Source: JANXUC01 sp964619065 (GTDB lineage Bacteria; Acidobacteriota; Terriglobia; Terriglobales; Acidobacteriaceae). Taken from it: a stretch of DNA of 64,000 bases. Both the position numbers and the translations under genes were made by a program. The stretch is from NCBI GenBank assembly GCA_964619065.1, contig CAZUCC010000014.1:1-64000 (forward strand), given 5' to 3'. Each line of letters starts with the position of its first letter. The first letter of the stretch is position 1. Under the pieces are notes generated by a model. It worked only from the letters and a program-made list of their open reading frames with translations. It was not told the DNA's origin and made no database searches. Shown here piece after piece: positions 33,733 through 42,426 of this stretch.

Positions 33733-34205
33733 GACGGATGCTGCGGGAAGTGTTGCGAGAGAAGATTATACCAAAGCAACGCGCTACCGAGGAGGGTACG
33801 AACAGTTACCCGTTCCCGCCACCTCTGTGGCAAGCATCGTGCAACACGCGTTTCGACGTAATTCTTTCCAGTAACTTTGCAAATCCTACTCGGCTGAAAG
33901 CCTTACTGGACAAGGATTTTAAGGCTTTTAAGCTTTGGCACGGGAAGTGCAACATTGCTGTCAGACGAAGTGGCGCGCAACGGGGCGTAACTGAGGAACT
34001 TCGGCCAGAGGTCTCAGGAGCGCCCCTTGCATTTGCTGTCAAGCCCTCCCCGGGCTCGGTTCCCGCCGTTCCAGTGTCAGGTCAAACCAAGCGTCTCAAA
34101 TCGACACGCCTGCCCTAATGGTTGCAGGAAGTTCATCACAGTGGATGGCGCAATCGCGCCCAACGTTCTTGCCTTTGCTGGGTTGAGAAGGCAGGATTGT
34201 AGAGT
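33733..34205. other. 473-bp region without a gene
   Basis: It lies between the tRNA-Arg 5' end and the stop of the small HMA-like gene. Open frames that cross it run into the tRNA or overlap each other; none has a ribosome-binding site or family signal. I see no repeat or hairpin of note. Confidence 0.5.
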
Positions 34206-34433
34206 TCAGGCTAGAATAAGTCTTTCCGTAAGGTCGAGTCCGGCGCGCCGCAGCAACGCAGCGACTTCTTCTTCATTCATTCGGGACGCGTCAAATTCCA
34301 CGCGCACCATATTTGTAGCTTCTTCGAAATTTACTTTGCGTATGCCGTAGACCTCGGTCAGGGCGCTGAGGGCACGCATTTCAGCCATGCCTGGCGTACG
34401 GCCGTAGCGGTAAGCAACATCCAAAGGCGTCAT
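34206..34433 (-). CDS. small HMA-like protein lacking the CxxC motif
   Basis: 75 residues from the ATG at 34433, which has GAGGA 7 nt upstream (a TTG at 34481 is possible). The layout GIRKVNFEEATNMVRVEFD then EEEVAALLRRAGLDL follows the beta-alpha-beta pattern of heavy-metal-associated domains, but the metal-binding Cys-x-x-Cys is absent. It is divergent from a copper ATPase that itself lacks an HMA domain, 76 bp away. A regulatory or chaperone role is an inference. Confidence 0.6.
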   Translation of the reverse strand: MTPLDVAYRYGRTPGMAEMRALSALTEVYGIRKVNFEEATNMVRVEFDASRMNEEEVAALLRRAGLDLTERLILA

Positions 34434-34509
34434 TCTCAAATCCTCGCAGTCCGAATCGGAAAATACGGTCCTGTCATCCAAGATACAAGTTTAGAGTGGT
34501 GGAATCAAT

Positions 34510-36969
34510 GTGGCCGATGTGGGCCCACGAAAAAGAAAAGGACTCTCCTTGGAAGATTCTAAGACTGCACCTGGCGACAAGGCGCTGGATCCGATCTGCG
34601 GGATGACTGTGGTGGTTGCCACGGCGAAGCATCGCCGCGAACATGCTGGGAAGCCGTACTATTTCTGTTCTGCAGGTTGCGCCCAGAAGTTTGCCGCTGA
34701 TGCGGATGGGTATTTGACGGGTGCGAAGGCACAGGTGTCGATGGGTCCCCCGTCCGGTTCGGGACAGATGGTACAGATTAAGCTGGGCGGGATTGCGGCA
34801 GCTCCGACACCGGCGTCGCCAAGCTCCGCGACTGCCTCTGCTCCCATAAAAAGTACTGCTATCTACGTCTGTCCCATGCACCCGGAAGTTCGGCAGATCG
34901 GTCCGGGAGCGTGTCCCAAGTGCGGCATGGCGCTCGAACCGGAAACGATAACGGCTGGCGTGGAAGAGGACAATTCCGAACTGCGCGACATGAGCCGCCG
35001 TTTCTGGGTGGGTTTGGTCCTCACGACTCCACTACTGTTTGTCGCCATGGCGCCTATGCTGGGTTTGCCCATGCGGTTTGCCATGGGTGGGGTGTTGCCC
35101 TGGCTGGAATTTGCCTTAGCAACGCCTGTGGTTTTGTGGTGTGGCTGGCCTTTCTTCGTGCGCGGCTGGGCGTCCGTGGTGAACCGCAGCGCAAACATGT
35201 TCACGCTGATCGCGTTGGGGGTTGGAGTAGCCTACGCGTACAGCGTCACCGCTACGCTGGCACCGCAGTTGTTTCCGGCAGCCTTCCGCGGCATGGAGGG
35301 GCGGCCGGACGTTTACTTCGAAGCGGCGGCAGCGATTGTCACGCTGGTACTGCTGGGGCAGGTTCTAGAACTGCGGGCGCGAGGTCAGACCTCCAGCGCC
35401 ATTCGCGCGCTGCTCAGCCTGGCACCCCCTAGGGCTCACCGGCTCCTCGACGGCAGGGAAGAGGATGTTGCCCTGGAACTCGTTCGTCCGGGCGATCGGC
35501 TGCACGTGAAACCGGGCGAGAAAATCCCCGTGGATGGCATGGTGGAGGATGGCTCCAGCACCGTAGACGAGGCCATGATCACGGGCGAGTCTTTCCCTGT
35601 GGAAAAGACTCGTGGTGCAACCGTGATCGGCGGGACGATCAACGGCACCGGAGCCTTTGTGATGCAAGCGCAGCACGTGGGGTCGGAGACCTTGCTGGCG
35701 CAGATCGTGAGCCTGGTGAGCCAGGCGCAGCGCAGCCGTGCGCCGATCCAGCGTTATGCCGACAAAATTTCTGCTGTTTTCGTGCCCGTGGTCGTAGCGG
35801 TTGCGGCGCTGACTTTTCTTGTCTGGGGATTTTGGGGGCCGCAACCGCGGCTGGCGTATGCGCTGGTGAATGCAGTGGCCGTGCTTATCATCGCGTGCCC
35901 CTGCGCTCTAGGTCTGGCGACTCCCATGGCAGTGATGGTGGGCACAGGGCGCGGAGCGCGAGCGGGCGTCCTTATCAAGAACGCCGAGGCGCTGGAAATT
36001 CTGGAGAAGGTGGATACGCTTGTCATCGACAAAACCGGAACGCTCACGGTAGGGAAGCCGCGCGTGTTGTCGATCCAGCCAGCTTTGGGACACACCGAGG
36101 AAGACGTTCTCCGCCTCGCTGCAAGTTTGGAACAGGGGAGCGAGCATCCGTTGGCCGCGGCGTTAATGGCTGAAGTCCAAAAGCGCGCTCTGCGAGTCGA
36201 AGCTGCCAAGAAATTCCAATCGCACACAGGGAAGGGCATCACCGGCGAGGTCAGCGGCCAGGCTGTGATTGTAGGCAATGAGGAATTGCTGCGCGAGCAG
36301 TCCGTGGCGGTGCCCGCTTCCGCCTTACCCACCGCAAACCAAATGCGTGAGGCTGGGCAGACCGTTCTCTTCGTCGCTCTCGCCGGACAATTTGCTGGAC
36401 TGATCGGAGTAGCAGACACCGTCAAGCCGGATGCTGCTGCTGCTGTCCGAGAATTACGGGATGCGGGCGTAAACGCTGTGATGCTTACGGGCGATAATGC
36501 GACCACAGCTCAAGCCGTCGCCAAGCAAGTGGGCATTGCGGAATTTGAAGCGGGAGTTTTGCCCGGGCGTAAGGCACAAGTCGTGGCCCGGTTGCAAAAG
36601 GAAGGCCAGGTGGTCGCAATGGCGGGCGACGGCATCAACGACGCTCCAGCACTGGCGCAAGCCCAGGTCGGCATCGCGATGGGGACCGGCACCGACGTCG
36701 CCATGAGCGCAGGTAGCGTGATTTTGGTGAAAGGCGATTTGCAGGGAACCCTGCGCGCACGCAAACTAAGCCAGGCGTCCATGCGCAACATTCGTCAGAA
36801 TCTGTTTTTCGCTTTCGTCTATAACGCTCTCGGAGTACCGATTGCAGCTGGCGTGCTCTACCCGTTCTTCGGATGGCGGTTGAGTCCGATTCTGGCAGCG
36901 GCAGCCATGAGCTTTAGTTCTGTATCGGTAATTACGAATTCGTTACGCTTACGGAACGTGAAGCTATGA
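34510..36969 (+). CDS. copA: copper-translocating P1B-type ATPase
   Basis: 819 residues. The N-terminus has a YHS domain (DPICGM at 27-32, YYFCSAGC at 50-57) and a heavy-metal-binding domain (YVCPMHPEV, CPKCGMAL, about 119-142) instead of HMA domains. The core has the CPC motif at 463-465 (IIACPCALGLATP), the phosphorylated Asp507 (DKTGT), SEHPL and GDGINDAP. C-terminal YN and MSFSS motifs fit Cu+ export (P1B-1). Start is GTG 34510; no strong ribosome-binding site. The divergent small gene shares the promoter gap. Confidence 0.94.
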   Translation: MADVGPRKRKGLSLEDSKTAPGDKALDPICGMTVVVATAKHRREHAGKPYYFCSAGCAQKFAADADGYLTGAKAQVSMGPPSGSGQMVQIKLGGIAAAPTPASPSSATASAPIKSTAIYVCPMHPEVRQIGPGACPKCGMALEPETITAGVEEDNSELRDMSRRFWVGLVLTTPLLFVAMAPMLGLPMRFAMGGVLPWLEFALATPVVLWCGWPFFVRGWASVVNRSANMFTLIALGVGVAYAYSVTATLAPQLFPAAFRGMEGRPDVYFEAAAAIVTLVLLGQVLELRARGQTSSAIRALLSLAPPRAHRLLDGREEDVALELVRPGDRLHVKPGEKIPVDGMVEDGSSTVDEAMITGESFPVEKTRGATVIGGTINGTGAFVMQAQHVGSETLLAQIVSLVSQAQRSRAPIQRYADKISAVFVPVVVAVAALTFLVWGFWGPQPRLAYALVNAVAVLIIACPCALGLATPMAVMVGTGRGARAGVLIKNAEALEILEKVDTLVIDKTGTLTVGKPRVLSIQPALGHTEEDVLRLAASLEQGSEHPLAAALMAEVQKRALRVEAAKKFQSHTGKGITGEVSGQAVIVGNEELLREQSVAVPASALPTANQMREAGQTVLFVALAGQFAGLIGVADTVKPDAAAAVRELRDAGVNAVMLTGDNATTAQAVAKQVGIAEFEAGVLPGRKAQVVARLQKEGQVVAMAGDGINDAPALAQAQVGIAMGTGTDVAMSAGSVILVKGDLQGTLRARKLSQASMRNIRQNLFFAFVYNALGVPIAAGVLYPFFGWRLSPILAAAAMSFSSVSVITNSLRLRNVKL

Positions 36970-37111
36970 TTGGCGAGGCAGTACTGGAGTTCCACATTGC
37001 CATTCTGGTACCGCGCATTTAGCCCTTTCCGTAGTGCACCCCGGTAACCTCGACAACCCACGAAGCGCCCGGTACGATGAAGCCGCTCGTACCTTTTCTG
37101 GAAAGATCCCT

Positions 37112-38545
37112 ATGAATCAGTGCCATTCGGAAGACTCACCCCTAGTCGTTCGCTATCCGTTCGCTGCGGCGATTGCGAGGACTATCTGGGCTCTCATGCT
37201 TCTCGCGGTTCAGCCAGTTTGGGGAGCAACCGCCAAAAGCGATCCCCAAAGCTCCGCGGCGCCATGCCAGATCGTGCAAATTAATTTTGATGACAGTACG
37301 ACGGCCAACGCCTCCAAGAATTATCAGAAGACCGTGGCGAGTGTTTTGGCACAAGAGCGCTTCGACGATCTGGATTGCCTGGCAAATTCTCTTCGACAGA
37401 GCAAAGCTAGATTCGCCAGCGGCGCGTGGAAGTTACGCTCTCTTTATTGGGGTATTTCAGAGCCACAAGGACACGCTACTCCGGAAGACTGGACCGAATT
37501 CCTTGACCGCTTGAATCGTTGGGTGTCAACCAAGCCCGACTCCATTACAGCTCGTGTGGCCTTGGCTAAGGCTTACGCAGCCTACGGATGGGTGGCTCGC
37601 GGAGAAGACTCCGCGGATTCCGTCACTGCCAATGGATGGAAGCTATTTGCGGAGCGAACTATCCAAGCGAAACAAGTTCTGGATGACGCCTCAAAGTTGC
37701 CGACAAAGTGTCCGGAGTGGTACTTCGCGATGCAACAGGTGGCGATGGCTCAGGGGTGGGAAAAGGAAAGAGCAACTGCATTGCTCCAGCAGGCGGTTGC
37801 ATTCGAACCAACTTACGAAGCTTACTACCGCAGGCACGCGGACTATTTAGCGCCGATGTGGTTTGGCGAAGAGGGGGAGGCAGCGAAGTTCGCTGAGCAA
37901 TCCGCCGACCAGATTGGCGGCGAGCAGGGAGACATTCTCTATTTCCAGATTGCCAGCGATATCTGCCATTGCGACCACGAACCTCTGGCCGAGAAGATGT
38001 CATGGCCAAGAGTTCAAAAAGGTTTTGCCGCACTGGAAAAAAAATACGGCCCATCCATTGGCAATCTCAATATGCTGGCGTATTTGGCGGTAAAAGCGGA
38101 GGATCCGGCCGTTGCGGAAGATGCGTTTAAGCGCATTGGCGACCGTCAAGACGAAGACGTATTCCGAAGGCAATCCTTCTTTGATGAATGCAAAAGCTGG
38201 GCTACGCAAACTGCTCCAGATTTCAGGTGGCGCCAGCAGGTTCTTGAGCTAGCCTCGAGTGTAAAGCAGACGGCGGAAGGACGGCGGTACACTGAGGCGA
38301 TCGAGCAGCAGGTCCTAACAGCTGTTCAGAAATGCGTACAAGCCATGCCTGCGGAAACGGAGAAATTTGAAATTCTGTTGGGTGTCAGCCCCGAAGGCAT
38401 GGTAAACGGGGTGCGTGCGCCCAGCGGAGTCATCGAATGCCTAGGATCGTTTCGCGAGAAATTTGAAGGACTGCCGCCAGCACCGCATGTCTGGGTCAAG
38501 ATTGACATTGACCCTGTGACTTTCACAAGAGCGGCTACGAACTAG
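37112..38545 (+). CDS. DUF4034-like secreted or membrane-anchored protein
   Basis: 477 residues from the ATG at 37112. A hydrophobic segment near residues 20-40 (ARTIWALMLLAVQPVWGA) is a signal peptide or anchor. The body is helical and TPR-like with the DUF4034 pattern: RFDDLDCLANSLRQSKARF, WKLRSLYWGIS, ARVALAKAYAAYGWVARG, CPEWYFAMQQVAMAQGW, AVAFEPTYEAYY. Function unknown. Its stop is 3 nt from the stop of the convergent thioredoxin-like gene. Confidence 0.75.
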   Translation: MNQCHSEDSPLVVRYPFAAAIARTIWALMLLAVQPVWGATAKSDPQSSAAPCQIVQINFDDSTTANASKNYQKTVASVLAQERFDDLDCLANSLRQSKARFASGAWKLRSLYWGISEPQGHATPEDWTEFLDRLNRWVSTKPDSITARVALAKAYAAYGWVARGEDSADSVTANGWKLFAERTIQAKQVLDDASKLPTKCPEWYFAMQQVAMAQGWEKERATALLQQAVAFEPTYEAYYRRHADYLAPMWFGEEGEAAKFAEQSADQIGGEQGDILYFQIASDICHCDHEPLAEKMSWPRVQKGFAALEKKYGPSIGNLNMLAYLAVKAEDPAVAEDAFKRIGDRQDEDVFRRQSFFDECKSWATQTAPDFRWRQQVLELASSVKQTAEGRRYTEAIEQQVLTAVQKCVQAMPAETEKFEILLGVSPEGMVNGVRAPSGVIECLGSFREKFEGLPPAPHVWVKIDIDPVTFTRAATN

Positions 38546-38548
38546 GAA

Positions 38549-39040
38549 TTACAGCTTGGTCAGATAGTCTGTCATTTCCGGCTCTGTCCAGTTCATCTCT
38601 CCGATGATCTTGCGCCGCACAATCCCATTGCGGTCGATGATGTAGGTTTCCGGAAATTTGAAGGTTCCGTAAAGGTTGTTGCTCTTCTTCTCGGCATCGC
38701 GAACCGTGAGCATGTCCATGCCCTGTTCCTTGATGAAGCGGTGGTAGGCGGAATCGTCATCGTCAATGCTCACCGCGAGCACGACCACGCCACGGTCCCT
38801 CAGGCGGTGGTGCATCGCGACCAGGGAAGGCGTCTCGGCGATACAAGGCTCGCACCAACTTGCCCAGAAATTCAACACAACTATTTTGCCGCGTAGTTCG
38901 CTGAGAGTAACTTTGCGGTCTTGGTCCTGCACCGTGAAGTCCGGGGCGACCGTGCCAATCTTCGGTGGAACTGTGCCGCTGTTGCAGGCAGAAAAAAACA
39001 GCATGACGATCAAGGCGAATATCAGGGCGAGACGCTTCAC
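38549..39040 (-). CDS. TlpA/ResA-like thiol-disulfide lipoprotein
   Basis: 163 residues from a GTG at 39040. A lipoprotein signal (LIVMLFFSAC) is followed by a thioredoxin fold with WASWCEPC (CxxC, reducing type), VVVLAVSIDDDD and the cis-Pro region FKFPETYIIDRNG. It should sit on the outer face of the inner membrane and reduce disulfides, for example in cytochrome maturation. It is divergent from a GT2 gene with only 26 bp between start codons. Confidence 0.88.
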   Translation of the reverse strand: MKRLALIFALIVMLFFSACNSGTVPPKIGTVAPDFTVQDQDRKVTLSELRGKIVVLNFWASWCEPCIAETPSLVAMHHRLRDRGVVVLAVSIDDDDSAYHRFIKEQGMDMLTVRDAEKKSNNLYGTFKFPETYIIDRNGIVRRKIIGEMNWTEPEMTDYLTKL

Positions 39041-39066
39041 AGGAACTATAATAACGAATCCATCCC
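39041..39066. promoter_or_regulatory. bidirectional promoter, near-leaderless on both sides
   Basis: TATAAT at 39047-39052 serves the + strand. The reverse complement gives TATTAT at 39053-39048 for the - strand. The ATG at 39067 and the GTG at 39040 lie within a few bases of the expected transcription starts. No good -35 box is seen; it would lie inside the opposite gene. Confidence 0.45.
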
Positions 39067-40104
39067 ATGCCTGCGATGCAGCCGGAAGTAAAACGTCTCC
39101 CATCCGTCTCCGTGATTGTGCCGGCACGCAATGAGGAAGATTGCCTTGGATTCTGCCTGCAATCGCTCGTCGCGCAAACGGGAATTGATTTTGAAATCAT
39201 CGTAGTGGACGACCACTCCACCGACGGCACGCGCGCGATTGCGGCTTCCTTCCCGCAAGTGCGCGTGATTGAGGCCGGTCCTTTACCGACAGGCTGGACA
39301 GGAAAGAGCAACGCCGTTACCTGCGGCGCGCGCGAGGCGCGAGGCTCATGGCTGCTGTTTACGGATGCCGATACGGTTCACAAACCTGGTTCGCTGGCGC
39401 GGGCAATTCGCGAAGCGGAGGAGCGCGGGGTGGCGCTACTTTCCTATTCTCCTGAGCAGGAGGTGCACAGCTTACTCGAAAGGACCGTAATGCCGGTCAT
39501 TTTTGCCGAGCTGGCGACGCGGTACAGACCGTCCGAGGTCAGCGATCCCAAAAGCGAGGCGGCCGCGGCCAATGGGCAATATCTTCTGATCTCCCGCGAA
39601 GCCTACGATGCCGTTGGTGGGCATGCGACGATTGCCGGCAGTCTGCTGGAAGACGTGGAATTAGCGCGTGCCGTCAAACGCACTGGACGCTGTATTTTCT
39701 TTCGTCTAGGTGTCGATCAGGTACGAACACGAATGTATCGCACTACGCCACAGCTTATTGAAGGGTGGACGAAGAATCTTGTGCTTCTGTTTCCATCCCC
39801 TGTGCAACTGGCCTGCCTGCGGACAGCAGAATTCGTTGCCATTTGCGCAAGCGCGGCGTTGGGGCTGGTGTTTCTATGGCGAGGCCAGATGGTGCTTGCC
39901 GGATGGATGGCCGCAGCGTGCGCGTTGGTGAAGTTTCTTTTTTTGCGGCGCATTCTTCGTGCGCACTTTGCCTGGGACTCCTTTGTCCTCGCCATTTTCG
40001 GCCTGCCTTTTTTTTCGTTCCTTCTGCTGCGCTCCGTCATCTCATACAGACGAGGCCGGGTAGCCTGGAAGGGCCGCAACTACGCCGGTGGCGAGGCCTC
40101 CTGA
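39067..40104 (+). CDS. GT2-family membrane glycosyltransferase
   Basis: 345 residues. The GT-A domain has VSVIVPARNEEDCLGFCLQ, VVDDHSTDGT, GWTGKSNAV and the DxD motif LFTDADTV. QLIEGWTKNL is a reduced QxxRW-like region. Three or four hydrophobic segments follow (about 250-330). This layout resembles hopanoid- or carotenoid-associated GT2 enzymes such as HpnB, but the acceptor is unknown. It is upstream of the pterin genes by 33 nt, so it may share their transcript. Confidence 0.82.
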   Translation: MPAMQPEVKRLPSVSVIVPARNEEDCLGFCLQSLVAQTGIDFEIIVVDDHSTDGTRAIAASFPQVRVIEAGPLPTGWTGKSNAVTCGAREARGSWLLFTDADTVHKPGSLARAIREAEERGVALLSYSPEQEVHSLLERTVMPVIFAELATRYRPSEVSDPKSEAAAANGQYLLISREAYDAVGGHATIAGSLLEDVELARAVKRTGRCIFFRLGVDQVRTRMYRTTPQLIEGWTKNLVLLFPSPVQLACLRTAEFVAICASAALGLVFLWRGQMVLAGWMAAACALVKFLFLRRILRAHFAWDSFVLAIFGLPFFSFLLLRSVISYRRGRVAWKGRNYAGGEAS

Positions 40105-40137
40105 TAAGCTTCTGACACGATCAGTGAGAGGGAAGGC

Positions 40138-40557
40138 ATGAGTTCGGTAGTTTACCTAACCCGCAAGGCGGAATTTTCTTCGTCGCATCTTTATCACAAT
40201 CCGTTGTTCTCCGCGGAGGAGAACAAGCGCATCTTCGGAAAATGCAATAACCCGAACGGTCACGGACACAACTACGTGCTCGAGGTAACGGTCAAGGGTG
40301 AAGTCGACGCCACCACCGGATTTGTCGTCGACCTAAAGCAGTTAAAAGATCTGATGCACCAGGAAGTCCTGGACGCGCTCGATCATCGCTTCCTCAACAA
40401 GGAAATTCCTGAATTCTTTACTCTGATTCCGACGACGGAAAATATTGCCATCGTGTGCTGGCAGCGGCTGGCTCCGAAGCTGACGGCCGCGCGGCTTCAC
40501 CGCGTTCGCGTGTATGAAACCCCGGACCTATTCGCCGATTTCTACGGGGAAGCATGA
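40138..40557 (+). CDS. 6-pyruvoyl-tetrahydropterin synthase-like protein 1
   Basis: 139 residues with the active-site Cys and zinc His residues in GKCNNPNGHGHNYVLEV, TGFVVDLKQLK, the catalytic-triad region DALDHRFLN, TTENIA and a C-terminal VYETPD. The CNNPNGHGHNY form is much closer to animal PTPS than to bacterial QueD. It would turn 7,8-dihydroneopterin triphosphate into 6-pyruvoyl-tetrahydropterin. It overlaps the next gene by 4 nt. Confidence 0.88.
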   Translation: MSSVVYLTRKAEFSSSHLYHNPLFSAEENKRIFGKCNNPNGHGHNYVLEVTVKGEVDATTGFVVDLKQLKDLMHQEVLDALDHRFLNKEIPEFFTLIPTTENIAIVCWQRLAPKLTAARLHRVRVYETPDLFADFYGEA

Positions 40558-40976
40558 AGGTCCATCTCACCCGGCGTTACGGGTTCGCGGCTTCGCATCG
40601 GCTCCACAACGACTCCATGTCAGCGGAGGAGAACCGCGCTACGTACGGGAAATGCAATAATCCGCATGGCCACGGCCATAATTATTTTGTTGAAATCACC
40701 GTGAGCGGGCTGGTGGATCCGCAGACCGGAATGGTCTGTAACCTCGCCGATCTCGACGGGTGGGTGCGCGAAAACGTGATCGAACGCTATGACCATCAGG
40801 ATTTGAACCACTTGCCGGAATTCGCAGCTACGGTACCTACCACCGAAAACTTGTGCGTGGAAATTTACCGGATTCTGCATCGCGGCTTCACTAAAGCTCA
40901 TCTAGAGAAGGTGCGGATTGAAGAAACGATGATGAATTCGTTCGAATATAGCGGCGGGAACCCAGCTCTCCGGTGA
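40554..40976 (+). CDS. 6-pyruvoyl-tetrahydropterin synthase-like protein 2
   Basis: 140 residues, a diverged paralogue of the gene before it. It keeps FAASHRLHN, GKCNNPHGHGHNYFVEI, TGMVCNLADLD, ERYDHQDLN and TTENLCVEIY, so the zinc ligands and catalytic residues are present. It overlaps the first copy by 4 nt and is followed by folE after 34 nt. The two may form a mixed hexamer or act on different pterins. Confidence 0.88.
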   Translation: MKVHLTRRYGFAASHRLHNDSMSAEENRATYGKCNNPHGHGHNYFVEITVSGLVDPQTGMVCNLADLDGWVRENVIERYDHQDLNHLPEFAATVPTTENLCVEIYRILHRGFTKAHLEKVRIEETMMNSFEYSGGNPALR

Positions 40977-41010
40977 CTCGCGGGAAGGTTTCTCAGCAGG
41001 TTATCCAATC

Positions 41011-41610
41011 ATGACGATCAGCAGCCAAACCAGTCTGACCAGCGCCAGTTTTGAAGAACTGATGCGGGAAGTGCTTGTGCGTCTGGAAGAGGATCCGGAG
41101 CGCGAGGGCCTGCGCGAGACCCCGGTCCGTGTCAAGCGCGCCATGGAACACCTGACCAGCGGCTATAAGCAGTGCCCGGAAAAGCTGCTCAAGGGCGCAC
41201 TGTTTTCTGTGACCTACGATGAAATGGTGATCGTTAAAGACATTGAGATGTTCAGCCTTTGCGAGCACCACATGCTGCCGTTTTTTGGAAAAGTGCACGT
41301 GGCCTATATTCCGAAAGGGCGCGTGATCGGGCTAAGCAAAATTCCGCGGCTGGTCGAGGTATTCTCGCGACGGCTGCAAATTCAGGAGCGCATGACCACA
41401 GAGATCGCGGAAACGATTCAGCGCGTGATTGAGCCGCAAGGGGTTGGCGTAGTGATTGAAGCGCGGCATTTGTGCATGATGATGCGTGGGGTCGAGAAGC
41501 AACACTCCGCTACTGTCACCTCAGCCATGTTCGGATGCTTCCGTGAAGAGCAGCAAACACGCAGTGAGTTTCTGTCCCTGATTCGAGCGAAGAACGGAAA
41601 CGGCGGCTAG
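41011..41610 (+). CDS. folE: GTP cyclohydrolase I
   Basis: Converts GTP to 7,8-dihydroneopterin triphosphate, the first step of folate and biopterin synthesis. 199 residues with the signatures FSLCEHHMLPFFGKVHVAY (zinc Cys and His), GLSKIPRLVEVFSRRLQ, and RHLCMMMRGVEKQHSATVTS. It supplies the substrate of the two PTPS-like genes directly upstream. Confidence 0.96.
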   Translation: MTISSQTSLTSASFEELMREVLVRLEEDPEREGLRETPVRVKRAMEHLTSGYKQCPEKLLKGALFSVTYDEMVIVKDIEMFSLCEHHMLPFFGKVHVAYIPKGRVIGLSKIPRLVEVFSRRLQIQERMTTEIAETIQRVIEPQGVGVVIEARHLCMMMRGVEKQHSATVTSAMFGCFREEQQTRSEFLSLIRAKNGNGG

Positions 41611-41636
41611 GGTTGAGCTGAAGGCTACTGGGATGG

Positions 41637-42335
41637 CTACCAGGTTCCGTAACGATAGCGGCCACGCCGTTCCGGCAGAATCTTGATTAAGATCATGCCC
41701 ATGAGAAAGCCTCCCACATGCGCCCAGAAAGCGATTCCTCCGCTGTCGCCCTGTCTCGCGTAGACCACGCTCTCGGCAGCGCCGCTGAAGAATTGCACGA
41801 CAATCCAATAGCCCAAAACTATCCAAGCCGGGAGCGCAAAGAAAAAGAAAGGCGGGAAAAAGGTAGATACACGAGCACGCGGATAGAGCAGCAGGTAAGC
41901 ACCCATCACGCCGGCAATTGCGCCGCTGGCTCCAACAGTGGGAATCGGTGATCCCCAATTCAGCAGCACGTGAAAAATGGCCGCGCCAAAACCGCACGCC
42001 AGGTAAAAGAGTAAATACACAAAATGACCCAATTGGTCTTCGATGTTGTCCCCGAAAATCCACAATACCCACATGTTGCCGATGACGTGCATCCATCCAC
42101 CGTGAAGGAACATCGACGTGAACATTGGCAGGATTGCCCCGGCAGTGCCTCCCGCATGCCCAGCCAGTCCCAGTGCCACATGATCCGGAATCAACGCAAA
42201 GCCCCCGAACAGATCGTGCAGTCCGCGCGGCGAGAGTGTCACTTCAAACAAAAAGATCAATGTATTCAAGGCAATTAAGAAATACGTTACTGTCGGCGTA
42301 CTGAATGCGGGTTGATCGTCGCGAATCGGAATCAT
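41637..42335 (-). CDS. rhomboid-family intramembrane serine protease
   Basis: 232 residues with about six membrane segments. The motif FLHGGWMHVIGNMWVLWIFG, the catalytic Ser in GASGAIAGVMG and the catalytic His in AHVGGFLMG are all present, so it should be active. It cleaves membrane helices; targets are unknown. Convergent with folE, divergent from truB. Confidence 0.92.
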   Translation of the reverse strand: MIPIRDDQPAFSTPTVTYFLIALNTLIFLFEVTLSPRGLHDLFGGFALIPDHVALGLAGHAGGTAGAILPMFTSMFLHGGWMHVIGNMWVLWIFGDNIEDQLGHFVYLLFYLACGFGAAIFHVLLNWGSPIPTVGASGAIAGVMGAYLLLYPRARVSTFFPPFFFFALPAWIVLGYWIVVQFFSGAAESVVYARQGDSGGIAFWAHVGGFLMGMILIKILPERRGRYRYGTW

Positions 42336-42426
42336 AGAAGGTCAGGACCGGATAAAAACTCAGAACAAAAATCTTCGCACACGAGTTGACCCGGACGCCA
42401 CTCCGGTCTCACGATAACAACACCTC

